Part shown: in pieces, positions 1 through 7,277 of the stretch
How the letters are laid out: each line of letters starts with the position of its first letter
Numbering within the stretch: the stretch's first letter is position 1
NCBI GenBank assembly: GCA_905236665.1
Contig: CAJONF010000058.1
Span: 1 to 10,870 of the forward strand
Direction: 5' to 3'
DNA from: an uncultured Selenomonadaceae bacterium
Lineage (GTDB): Bacteria; Bacillota; Negativicutes; Selenomonadales; Selenomonadaceae
DNA length: 10,870 bases
Notes under the pieces: model-generated
The model's database searches: none
What the model saw: the letters and a program-made list of their open reading frames with translations, nothing else
What the model was told of the DNA's origin: nothing
Program-made: the position numbers and the translations under genes

Positions 1-1
1 C

Positions 2-220
2 AAAGCGTATTGGGTGATGTTGACGGTGCCCGTGGCACAAGTTGCGTTGAGTTTTGGCGCGAATGACATTGACGGCACGATTCACCGCGAAAATATTTTG
101 CATGACGCCGGAGCAACTTCGCCGCGTGCGCTGGCTGAAGACGAAATTATAAAAATTGTTCGCGATGCAGGACGCATTCCCGCCGCCGTTGATTGTAATT
201 TTAGGAGAATTATCAAATGA
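2..220 (+). CDS. MqnE-like radical SAM enzyme, C-terminal fragment (cut by window edge)
   Basis: The reading frame is open from base 2 and has no start in the window; only the last 72 residues are present. They begin KAYWVML and carry the segment AQVALSFGANDIDGT, then a GAT/GAK-like turn and a short helical tail. This is the C-terminal part of the aminofutalosine synthase (MqnE)/MqnC/CofH radical SAM family; the D-[IL]-D-G-T motif favours MqnE over MqnC, which usually has a G-S-T there. Seen directly: 26 of its first 40 residues are identical to the end of the next gene, so the two are tandem paralogues. The catalytic radical SAM cysteines lie outside the window. Its stop overlaps the next start by ATGA, which suggests translational coupling. 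Codon use is somewhat richer in GC than in its neighbour. Family assignment is good; the exact reaction is less sure. Confidence 0.75.
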   Translation, partial: KAYWVMLTVPVAQVALSFGANDIDGTIHRENILHDAGATSPRALAEDEIIKIVRDAGRIPAAVDCNFRRIIK

Positions 221-1305
221 CCTGCTTAAAATCTGCAAAAGAGAAAATTTTTTCCGGAAAAAGACTAGAACGCGACGAAATTTTAGCTCTTTATGAAGAA
301 AATGACCTTTTATATCTCGCCGAAGCGGCGCGGCGCGTGAAAATTGCTAAAACCGGCAAAAAAATCTTCTACACCGTCAATCGCCACATAAATTTAACAA
401 ATATTTGCACTGCGAATTGTCCGCTGTGTGCTTTTCAATGTCAAAGCGGCGAAAATCGCGCTTTTACCCTCGAAATTGCAGACGTTGAAAAAATTTTACT
501 CGATGCCGCGCAAATTAAAGATATTTCCGAAATTCATATTGTCAGCTCGCTTCACCCGACGAAAAATTTTAATTATTACGTCGATGTTGTTAAAGTTGTA
601 AAAAAAATTTTGCCAAACGTCGGAATAAATGCCTTTACGCCCGTCGAAATCGTAAATTTTTCTAAAATCAGCGGGAAAAATCTTTATGAAGTTTTAAAAG
701 AATTGATTCAAGCGGGTGTTACAAGTTTGGCGGGCGGCGGCGCAGAAATTTTTTCAGATAGAGTGCGAAAAATTATTTGTCCGCGAAAATGTTCTGCTGA
801 TGAGTGGCTCGAAGTAATGAAAACGGCGCATAAACTCGGCTTAAAAACAAATGCGTCGATGATGTACGGGCATATTGAGACGATTGAAGAGCGAATCGAC
901 CATTTATTAAAACTGCGCGACCTGCAAGACGAAACTGGCGGTTTTATGGCAATGATTTTGTTCCCTTTTCACCCCGAAAACACCGAACTTGGCAAAAAAT
1001 TTAATTTGCGGCGCGTCGGAGCGTGGGAAGATTTAAAAATGCTCGCAATTTCTCGCCTGGCACTTGATAATTTTGAACATTTTAAAGCTTTTTGGGTTAT
1101 GTTGAGCTTGCCAATCGCGCAAATCGCTTTAAATTTCGGCGCGGACGATTTAGACGGCACAATCGGCGAAGAAAAAATTATTCACGCCGCCGGAGCAAAA
1201 TCTTCGACAAAAATTACTCGCGAAATGCTAAAAAAAATTATTTCCGAAGCAAATTTTATTCCCGTTGAACGAGATAGCTTTTATCGCCCCATTATGCTAA
1301 AATAA
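217..1305 (+). CDS. mqnE: Aminofutalosine synthase MqnE (radical SAM, menaquinone via futalosine)
   Basis: This is a 362-residue radical SAM protein. The cluster motif is CxxxCxxC at Cys64, Cys68 and Cys71, in the context NICTANCPLC. A GGGAEIFS segment lies near residues 173-180, YGHIET near 217-222, FHPENT near 251-256, and DDLDGT near 310-315. FHPENT and DDLDGT are typical of MqnE, which joins 3-(1-carboxyvinyloxy)benzoate to S-adenosylmethionine to make aminofutalosine in the cytoplasm; MqnC normally has FQPENT. The ATG at 217 is supported by AGGAG at 203-207 and overlaps the stop of the preceding paralogue by four bases. thrC follows after a short gap, so the genes are probably one transcript. 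A CofH/MqnC-like role is the main alternative. Confidence 0.85.
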   Translation: MTCLKSAKEKIFSGKRLERDEILALYEENDLLYLAEAARRVKIAKTGKKIFYTVNRHINLTNICTANCPLCAFQCQSGENRAFTLEIADVEKILLDAAQIKDISEIHIVSSLHPTKNFNYYVDVVKVVKKILPNVGINAFTPVEIVNFSKISGKNLYEVLKELIQAGVTSLAGGGAEIFSDRVRKIICPRKCSADEWLEVMKTAHKLGLKTNASMMYGHIETIEERIDHLLKLRDLQDETGGFMAMILFPFHPENTELGKKFNLRRVGAWEDLKMLAISRLALDNFEHFKAFWVMLSLPIAQIALNFGADDLDGTIGEEKIIHAAGAKSSTKITREMLKKIISEANFIPVERDSFYRPIMLK

Positions 1306-1325
1306 AAAAAGAATTTTTAATGCGG

Positions 1326-1331
1326 AAGGAG
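1326..1331 (+). promoter_or_regulatory. Ribosome binding site that sets the thrC start at TTG 1341
   Basis: AAGGAG lies nine bases before TTG at 1341. An in-frame ATG at 1320 lies upstream of this site and has no Shine-Dalgarno sequence of its own. Starting at the TTG gives MKYISTRSK, which matches the usual beginning of threonine synthases; starting at the ATG would add seven residues translated from the ribosome binding site itself. Confidence 0.8.
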
Positions 1332-1340
1332 ATTTTTACT

Positions 1341-2849
1341 TTGAAATATATCAGCACGCGCTCGAAAATCACGCCGATAAGTTCAGCAAAGGCAATTTTG
1401 CAAGGTTTGGCGGCGGACGGTGGACTTTTCGTCCCAGAAAAAATTCCAAAAGTTTCACTCGAAGAAATCGGCGAATTACCAAAAAAAAGTTACGAAGAAA
1501 TTTCTGCGTGGCTTTTAGGCAAATTTTTAACGGATTATACGCCCGATGAGCTGGGAGAATGTGCAGAACTCGCCTATAATTGGTTCGACGTATCTGCGCG
1601 AATACCGGTCGCCATTTTAATTCACGATCCGGAGAAAAAAAGCCCGCCGGTCGGAAATATGGAGCTTTGGCACGGACCAACAGCCGCTTTTAAAGACGTT
1701 GCGTTGCAAATGTTGCCGCATTTAATGCGAATTGCGCTAAAAAAGGTCGGAGAAACGAAAAAAATCTTAATTCTCGTCGCAACTTCCGGCGATACCGGAA
1801 AAGCGGCTCTTGCCGGCTTTGCAGACGTTCCACAGACAAAAATTATGGTTTTTTATCCCGAAGACGGCGTTAGTAAGATTCAAAAGTTGCAAATGATTAC
1901 TCAAACCGGCGAAAATGTTAATGTCACAGCAGTTCGCGGAAATTTCGATGACGCGCAGACCGGCGTAAAAAAAATTTTTAGCGATAAAAAAATCCGCGGA
2001 GATTTAAATAAACTCGGCGTAAAACTTTCTTCTGCTAATTCAATTAATTGGGGGCGGCTCGTTCCGCAAATTGCTTATTATTTTGCCGGTTATGCCGAAT
2101 TTATTAAATCAAATCAAATAAAACTCGGCGAAAAAATCATAATTAGCGTCCCAACCGGCAATTTTGGTAACATTTTAGCGGCTTATTACGCTTATAAAAT
2201 GGGTTTACCCGTTAAAAAATTAATCTGCGCCTCGAATGTTAATAACGTTCTTACAGAATTTTTCGCAACGGGCGTTTATAACCGAAATAGAAAATTTTTC
2301 AAAACAATTACACCGTCAATGGATATTTTAATCTCAAGTAACCTAGAAAGACTGCTTTTTCATGAATCCGGCGGCGATTTTCGGCAAATTAATCGCTATA
2401 TGACCGAATTAAACAACCTCGGCAAGTATAAAATCGATAAAAAACTTAAAGATCGCCTCGATAAAATTTTTTACGCCGAATATGTGACCGAAGATGAGAC
2501 AAAATTATTTATAAAGCGCGTTTACGACTCATTTAAATACCTTTTAGACACACATAGTGCAGTTTCTATCGCCGCTTTAAGTAAATATCGCGGAAAAACG
2601 AAAGATTTTACGCCCGTTTTAAGCGCATCTACTGCCAGCCCGTACAAATTTACGTCTGCAGTCCTTTCTGCGCTCGAAAAAAATATTGACGGCGTTGACG
2701 ATCTCGCGCAAATTAATTTGCTAAATGATTTTACCGGTCTTAGAATTCCGAAAAACCTAGCGAATCTCTCTACCGCGAAAATTTTGCACGAAGACGTTTG
2801 CGACAAAAACGAAATGGCAGAACGCGTTCTAAAATTCGCCGAAAAATAA
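1341..2849 (+). CDS. thrC: Threonine synthase (PLP enzyme), TTG start
   Basis: ThrC converts O-phospho-L-homoserine to L-threonine with pyridoxal phosphate, in the cytoplasm, as the last step of threonine synthesis. From the TTG the protein has 502 residues, the length of the long ThrC class. Visible marks are the N-terminal ISTR and ADGGLFVPE segments, the PLP lysine in HGPTAAFKD (Lys118), the phosphate-binding SGDTGKA at 149-155, SANSINWGRLVPQ near 230-243, and PTGNFGN at 271-277. No key residue is missing. It lies 35 bases after mqnE with no promoter or terminator between them, so it is probably expressed from an upstream promoter. The pairing with menaquinone genes has no obvious metabolic logic. 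Confidence 0.95.
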   Translation: MKYISTRSKITPISSAKAILQGLAADGGLFVPEKIPKVSLEEIGELPKKSYEEISAWLLGKFLTDYTPDELGECAELAYNWFDVSARIPVAILIHDPEKKSPPVGNMELWHGPTAAFKDVALQMLPHLMRIALKKVGETKKILILVATSGDTGKAALAGFADVPQTKIMVFYPEDGVSKIQKLQMITQTGENVNVTAVRGNFDDAQTGVKKIFSDKKIRGDLNKLGVKLSSANSINWGRLVPQIAYYFAGYAEFIKSNQIKLGEKIIISVPTGNFGNILAAYYAYKMGLPVKKLICASNVNNVLTEFFATGVYNRNRKFFKTITPSMDILISSNLERLLFHESGGDFRQINRYMTELNNLGKYKIDKKLKDRLDKIFYAEYVTEDETKLFIKRVYDSFKYLLDTHSAVSIAALSKYRGKTKDFTPVLSASTASPYKFTSAVLSALEKNIDGVDDLAQINLLNDFTGLRIPKNLANLSTAKILHEDVCDKNEMAERVLKFAEK

Positions 2850-2870
2850 ATTTTCTACGCTGAAAATCGC

Positions 2871-2914
2871 AAAAAAAAATCTCCCAACGAAATTTTCGGA
2901 GGGATTTTTTTATT
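2871..2914. terminator. Bidirectional intrinsic terminator between thrC and the DUF721 gene
   Basis: A run of A at 2871-2879 followed by TCTCCC pairs with GGAGGGA and a run of T at 2905-2911. A nested CGAA/TTCG helix at 2888-2898 closes the loop. The stem has one C-A mismatch and one G-T wobble. Because the A and T runs flank the stem, it can end transcription from both sides. It sits between two convergent genes and overlaps the stop codon of the minus-strand gene. Confidence 0.75.
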
Positions 2915-3830
2915 TTCTGTTTAGCGCGTTGAATTTCTGAAATTTCGCCGATTCCGGAAAGTTGAATTGCATTTCGATTAAAGTTCGCTGAATTATCGCT
3001 TGTGTGAGCTTTTCTGGCGGCAATCTTTTCTCCAACATTACTAATTTTTCCACATCTGGCGATTTTTCGTTGCAAAATCGTATTTTACTCGCGATTTTTT
3101 GAATTAATGACGTTCGCGCTGATTCTATAACGTCTAATGAACACTCTCCGCGCATTTCCGGCAACTTTTTTAGCAAAATTTTCTGCGCGTCATGCGTTTT
3201 TGTCCACGGTTTATCGAAAAATATCTCAAAAAGCTCTTCTATCATCAAATTTCGTTCGCTAATTCGGCAAACTTCACAAAAAATTTCTTCCGGCGGGCAA
3301 AGCGTTTCGCAATTTCGACATTTATGCCAGCCATTTGCCATTTTAAATTTTTTCGAGCGAATTTGCGTTTTTAACGTTTCTAAAACCGTTTGCCGCAATT
3401 TTTCATCTGAAATTTTCGCTGATTTTTCCTTGCAAATTTTAATTTCCGCGTCAGTTAATTCTATTTCTTCAATTTTTATCGTCGATTCGGGATTTTTTTG
3501 CAATTTATTTTCGTTTTTTACTTCTGAAACTTGAAAACCTTTGGCTATTCGTATTTCTTTGACTAATGGCTCGTTTTCCGCAAAATTTTCGTTAATTTCT
3601 TCGATAATTTCTTCCGAAAAGAATTTTAATTGGTCTTTTAAGGAAGAATTTTGCACATTTACAAAAAGTACTCCATGTTCAATCATTACGGGCTTAATTT
3701 TATCAGAAATGCTCTTTTCATCAACAATTTTGTCCCATTTTTGAATAATTTCGCTACAAAGAAACTTTTTATAGGTCTCTTCGCCATAAGAACGAATTTT
3801 TTCATGCAGAATTTTATCAAATTCAATCAA
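2910..3830 (-). CDS. DUF721/DciA-like protein with an added zinc ribbon and C-terminal domain
   Basis: The first ~100 residues fit the DUF721 family: KWDKIV near 31-36, a GVLFVNVQNSS core near 53-63, and a helix with EEIIEEIN. Members named DciA help load the replicative helicase. Here the protein is 306 residues, much longer than a typical DUF721 protein. A charged linker (about 103-160) leads to a zinc-ribbon-like pattern, Cys171-x2-Cys174 and Cys185-x2-Cys188, with an extra Cys178. A further predominantly helical region (about 195-306) follows, which I do not recognise. The TTG start at 3828-3830 overlaps the recF stop (TTGA) and has GAGGGGG upstream, which indicates coupled translation. 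It is last in the dnaN-recF operon, as expected for this family. A helicase-loading or fork role is inferred from family and context. Confidence 0.8.
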   Translation of the reverse strand: MIEFDKILHEKIRSYGEETYKKFLCSEIIQKWDKIVDEKSISDKIKPVMIEHGVLFVNVQNSSLKDQLKFFSEEIIEEINENFAENEPLVKEIRIAKGFQVSEVKNENKLQKNPESTIKIEEIELTDAEIKICKEKSAKISDEKLRQTVLETLKTQIRSKKFKMANGWHKCRNCETLCPPEEIFCEVCRISERNLMIEELFEIFFDKPWTKTHDAQKILLKKLPEMRGECSLDVIESARTSLIQKIASKIRFCNEKSPDVEKLVMLEKRLPPEKLTQAIIQRTLIEMQFNFPESAKFQKFNALNRK

Positions 3831-4930
3831 AATATCGCCCCCTCGGATATTTCGCCTGATTTTACTAAAAAAAACTTTCCAAAACTATTTTTTGGGAAAT
3901 ATTCGCGATCCGTGGCGGTTATTAGCGTCTGAATTTCTTCTTTTTGCAAAAAATCTAGCAAAAGTTCGCGTCTTTTAGCGTCTAATTCGCTCATTACGTC
4001 ATCAAGTAACAAAATTGGATATTCGCCCGTCTCTGATTTTAAAAATTTTAGTTCTGAGAGTTTTAAAGCCAGTGCAGTTGTACGAATTTGTCCTTGCGAG
4101 CCGAAAATTTTCAGTTCGCGACCGTTTATAAAGAATTTTATGTCGTCTAAATGCGCTCCTATGCTTGTTGAACCGCGTTTTATATCTTTAAATCGTCTTT
4201 CTCTCAGCGAATTTAGGAAATTTACGCAAATATTTTCTGTTGAATTAAATCCGCGCATTTCATAAACTACAGATAAATTTTCTTTGTATAAAGAAATTTG
4301 TTGTTGAATAAAATTCGCCAAAAAATTTAATTTTTTTACTGAATCCAGGCGTTTTCTGATGATTTTTTCTTCGATTAATGCAATTTGTTCGTCCCAAAGA
4401 TCTAAATCTGTTTCTGAAGCTTGTTCGTTGCGAATTTTTTTTAGCAAAGCGTTTCGGATTTCGATTAGCCGCGAATACTTTAATAAATCCATAAAATACA
4501 CGGGCGAGGCTTGAGAAATTTGAGCATCTAGGAATTTTCTGCGTTTTGACGGCGAATTTTTGAACATAAATAAATCTTCGGGCGAAAAAAGTACGGAATT
4601 TAATTTTCCGACTAATTCACGCGGGCGAATTGGATTTGCGTCAAAAAAAATTTTGCGCCGCTTTGACGGGGAAATTTCTATCGCTAGTTCGTGAGAAATG
4701 TCGAATTTTAAAAATTTTATACGGATAATCGCGACATTTTTGCTCCAGCGAATCAATTCTTCCTCTTTTCCCGCCCGCGAGCGCAAAAGTGACGCAAAAT
4801 TAATTGATTCTAGGATATTTGTTTTGCCCTGAGCATTTTCGCCAAGAAAAATATTAATTGCATCGGCAGGGCGAAACTTTATTTCGGCGACATTTCGCCA
4901 ATTTTGTAAAAAAATTTCAGCTATCTTCAT
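3827..4930 (-). CDS. recF: DNA replication and repair protein RecF
   Basis: RecF is an SMC/ABC-like ATPase that binds DNA at gaps and helps RecO and RecR load RecA. The protein has 367 residues, the normal length. Seen directly: the Walker A motif GENAQGKTN at 30-38; the segment LFSPEDL at 114-120, followed by SPSKRR; the ABC signature region FGSQGQIRTTALALKLSEL at 276-294; and Walker B with the D-loop, ILLLDDVMSELD, at 306-317. The usual GPHRDD reads GAHLDD here (258-263), a modest departure. It starts 24 bases after the dnaN stop. No good Shine-Dalgarno sequence precedes the ATG, so translation may depend on ribosomes finishing dnaN. It is the middle gene of the operon. Confidence 0.96.
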   Translation of the reverse strand: MKIAEIFLQNWRNVAEIKFRPADAINIFLGENAQGKTNILESINFASLLRSRAGKEEELIRWSKNVAIIRIKFLKFDISHELAIEISPSKRRKIFFDANPIRPRELVGKLNSVLFSPEDLFMFKNSPSKRRKFLDAQISQASPVYFMDLLKYSRLIEIRNALLKKIRNEQASETDLDLWDEQIALIEEKIIRKRLDSVKKLNFLANFIQQQISLYKENLSVVYEMRGFNSTENICVNFLNSLRERRFKDIKRGSTSIGAHLDDIKFFINGRELKIFGSQGQIRTTALALKLSELKFLKSETGEYPILLLDDVMSELDAKRRELLLDFLQKEEIQTLITATDREYFPKNSFGKFFLVKSGEISEGAIF

Positions 4931-4954
4931 GATTTTAGCTTTAAATTTTGATTT

Positions 4955-6061
4955 TTAAGCGCGAACAGGCGTTGCAACGTAAACATAATTGTTATTTTCA
5001 GGTTCAGTAAAAGCAGCGGGGCTAAATTTGTCATTAAGCGCAATTTTTATATATTTAGATTCGATAACTCGCAAAACATCAAGAATATAATCGACATTAA
5101 AGGAAATTTCGAGCTCATCGCCTTCAATTTGAGCCTCAACATTTTTAACTGCGCCGCCAACTTCGGGAGAATTTGAAGAAATTTCTATTCCTCCGTCTGC
5201 AAAAATGAATTTTACGGTATTATATTCGGTTTCACGCGACATAAGCGAGACAAATTCGACCGCTGTTTTAAAATCTTGGCTATCAACGGTGACTTGGGTG
5301 GTGCTACTTTGCGGAATAACTCTGTCATACGGCGGAAATTGTCCTTCAATTAATCTGGCGGTCATAAAAACATTGTCGAAAGTAAAAGTTAAATATCTTG
5401 AAGAAAAATTAATTTCGACGTAATTTTCCACGTCTTTTGGGTCAATTCGCAACATTAAACCGCGCAAAGTCTCCGCAGGAACGACAAAATCAAAATTATC
5501 GTAATTATCGGGGAGATTTTCTACAGCGAGTGCGAGTCGGTGGGTATTTGTGGCGACGAGAGAAATTTTATCGCCTTTAATTTCAAAAGAACAACCGGTG
5601 AAAACTGGACGCGATTCGTCCTTAGAAACGGCAAAAACAGTCTTACGTATTAAATTTCTAAGCACGGTTGTACGAATTTTAAAAGAATTATCGGTTTCCG
5701 GCATTTTAACTTTTGGAAAATCGTGCGCCGGCATGGTTAAAAGTTCGACATTTGCGCCGCCGGATTCAATATAAAGCGAATTTCCGCCCTCATCGTTAAA
5801 AGTTATCGTATCATCTGGCATATTGCGCACAAATTCCTGAAATCTTTTACCGCTAACGACGGTTTCGCCGGAAATTTCGGTATTTACAGGAATTCTGGTG
5901 ATAATTCCGGTAGAAAAGTTGTTTGACTGCAATTCGAGCATAGAGCCTTCCGCTTTAAGATAAATTCCCGCCAAAATCGGCGTCATGGGTTTAACAGCAA
6001 CGGCGCGAATGGCAAATTGTAAAGCTTCGGTCAAATCGCTCTTGTAACAACTGAATTTCAT
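4955..6061 (-). CDS. dnaN: DNA polymerase III beta subunit (sliding clamp)
   Basis: DnaN forms the dimeric ring that holds DNA polymerase III on DNA and recruits many repair proteins. The protein has 368 residues, the usual length, and can be divided into three clamp domains (about 1-120, 121-245 and 246-368). Typical segments include MKFSCYKSDL at the start, DESRPVFTGC near 148-157, NTHRLAL, EGQFPPYDRVIP, SRETEYNTVKF, and a C-terminus ending VATPVRA. The ATG is preceded by GGAGG (complement of 6071-6075). It is the first gene of the operon. dnaA, its usual upstream neighbour, is not here; instead cbiK diverges from it. Confidence 0.97.
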   Translation of the reverse strand: MKFSCYKSDLTEALQFAIRAVAVKPMTPILAGIYLKAEGSMLELQSNNFSTGIITRIPVNTEISGETVVSGKRFQEFVRNMPDDTITFNDEGGNSLYIESGGANVELLTMPAHDFPKVKMPETDNSFKIRTTVLRNLIRKTVFAVSKDESRPVFTGCSFEIKGDKISLVATNTHRLALAVENLPDNYDNFDFVVPAETLRGLMLRIDPKDVENYVEINFSSRYLTFTFDNVFMTARLIEGQFPPYDRVIPQSSTTQVTVDSQDFKTAVEFVSLMSRETEYNTVKFIFADGGIEISSNSPEVGGAVKNVEAQIEGDELEISFNVDYILDVLRVIESKYIKIALNDKFSPAAFTEPENNNYVYVATPVRA

Positions 6062-6102
6062 TATTTTTAACCTCCGAATTTTTATTTGAATTTCGCCGCC
6101 GT

Positions 6103-6131
6103 ATTTTATACCATTTAAAGAGATTTGACAA
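6103..6131 (-). promoter_or_regulatory. Predicted sigma-70 promoter of the dnaN operon
   Basis: On the minus strand, TTGTCA (complement of 6126-6131) and TAAAAT (complement of 6103-6108) are separated by 17 bases. Each differs from the consensus hexamer at one position. Transcription would begin near 6095, giving a leader of about 35 bases before the dnaN ATG. The -35 box overlaps the -35 of the divergent cbiK promoter. Confidence 0.6.
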
Positions 6132-6152
6132 ATTTTTTTGTTGTGATAGGAT
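6125..6152 (+). promoter_or_regulatory. Predicted sigma-70 promoter of cbiK
   Basis: A perfect TTGACA at 6125-6130 lies 16 bases before TAGGAT at 6147-6152, which is preceded by TGA and so resembles an extended -10 (TGn). The leader would be roughly 55 bases. No cobalamin riboswitch or other long structured element fits in that leader. Confidence 0.55.
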
Positions 6153-6215
6153 AAGCGTGCCTCCGCAAATAGAAATGTATGAGCAAAAGAAAAAATTTTG
6201 TAGGAGGAACGAAAA

Positions 6216-7199
6216 TTGAAGAACTGGAAAAAATTTTTGGCAGTCAGCGTGGCGTGTTCGAGTTTATTTATCTCCGCGCCCGCCGACGCCGCCTATCAAC
6301 TCAATGATGAAGTAGCAAATCCGCCCGCCGCGTTGCAAATGGCTACGCAAATCGGCGTATTGAGCTACAAAAATGCGAATTTGCAAAATCAGGCTAACAA
6401 AGATGCGATTGTCGTTTTAAGTTTTGGCACGACATTTAAAGATCAACGTGCAAAAACGATTGACGCGACCGCAAAAGCGATTCAAGCGGCTCATCCCGGC
6501 GCAAAAGTCGTCACAGCGTTTACCAGTCACATTGTGATTAAGCATATCACCGAAAACGAAGGCAAATGCGATTATATGACACCCGAACAGACGCTTGAAC
6601 AGTTAAAAAAGGAAGGATATACGCGAGTTGCGCTGGTTTCTCTCGATATCATTCCAGGAATGGAATATAAATACGATGTGGCACTTTTCCACGAGTATAA
6701 AACACAATTTAAAGCAATGACGCTGGGCACACCGCTTATGTATTGGCAAGGTCAGGAAGAACAGCGCGATGACGTAATGGAAGTTATGCAATCGTTGCAT
6801 TTGCCAGCGTATAAAAAGGGCACAGCGATTCTTTTAATGGCACATGGCACGCCAGATCCGTCAAATGCTTATTATTCCGTCATGCAAGCTAAATTAAAAG
6901 CAATGAAACGCAATGACGTGCATATCTACACTGTGGAGGGCTGGCCGAGCCTTGATGATTGGGCTGGCAAGCTGAAAATGCATAAAGTCGAAAAAATAAT
7001 TTTAATGCCGCTGATGATGGTAGCCGGTGACCACGCCAATAACGATATGGCGGGCGATGAAGAAGATTCGCATAAAATAATTTTGCAGAACATGGGCTTT
7101 AAAGTCGAAACGAAATTGCAGGGGCTTGGTGAAAATAAAAAAATCCGTAATATTTACGTTGAACGTGCCGACGAGGCTTGGCAAGCCCTAATTAATTAA
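6216..7199 (+). CDS. cbiK: Exported sirohydrochlorin cobaltochelatase-like protein (CbiK family)
   Basis: CbiK-type class II chelatases insert Co2+ (or Fe2+) into sirohydrochlorin. After residue 60 the protein follows the family: IVVLSFGTTFKDQRAKTID near 65-83, AFTSHIVIKHI near 101-111, LDIIPGMEYKYD near 143-154, AHGTPDPSNAYY with His210, and MMVAGDHANNDMAGDEEDS with His273. The two histidines match the metal-binding pair of CbiK by spacing. Residues 1-25 form a Sec signal peptide: basic MKNWKK, a hydrophobic core, then APADA before AYQ. The mature protein should therefore act outside the cytoplasm, like the periplasmic CbiK forms known in Desulfovibrio. A poorly conserved stretch (26-60) precedes the chelatase fold. 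The TTG start is supported by TAGGAGG at 6201-6207. No cobalamin genes flank it, so a role in metal or tetrapyrrole handling is as likely as B12 synthesis. Confidence 0.88.
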   Translation: MKNWKKFLAVSVACSSLFISAPADAAYQLNDEVANPPAALQMATQIGVLSYKNANLQNQANKDAIVVLSFGTTFKDQRAKTIDATAKAIQAAHPGAKVVTAFTSHIVIKHITENEGKCDYMTPEQTLEQLKKEGYTRVALVSLDIIPGMEYKYDVALFHEYKTQFKAMTLGTPLMYWQGQEEQRDDVMEVMQSLHLPAYKKGTAILLMAHGTPDPSNAYYSVMQAKLKAMKRNDVHIYTVEGWPSLDDWAGKLKMHKVEKIILMPLMMVAGDHANNDMAGDEEDSHKIILQNMGFKVETKLQGLGENKKIRNIYVERADEAWQALIN

Positions 7200-7226
7200 G
7201 AGTTAGAAGTTAGGAATTAAAGATTG

Positions 7227-7263
7227 GCGAGTAGAAAATTTTTCTGCCCGCTAATTTTTTTTT
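7227..7263 (+). terminator. Intrinsic terminator after cbiK
   Basis: A 12-position stem (7227-7238 with 7240-7251) is closed almost at the tip, with one A-C mismatch and one T-G wobble. A run of nine T follows at 7255-7263. It lies 28 bases after the cbiK stop and separates cbiK from the chemotaxis gene promoter. Confidence 0.75.
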
Positions 7264-7277
7264 CAAAATCCTAGACT

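Noticed and set aside
3192..3932. Plus-strand frames opposite the DUF721 gene and the end of recF.
   Set aside because: They lie antisense to well-supported genes, are Phe/Lys rich from AT bias, and have no ribosome binding sites.
6062..6215. Possible oriC/DnaA boxes next to dnaN.
   Set aside because: No close match to TTATCCACA on either strand; the sequence is explained by two divergent promoters and leaders.
6175..6219. A 14-codon frame before cbiK whose TGA overlaps the cbiK TTG start.
   Set aside because: It has no Shine-Dalgarno sequence, and its AGG AGG codons are simply the cbiK ribosome binding site.
7201..7219. Short tandem AGTTAGA/AGTTAGG repeat after the cbiK stop.
   Set aside because: Only two units of seven bases in AT-rich spacer; no evidence of a mobile element or array.
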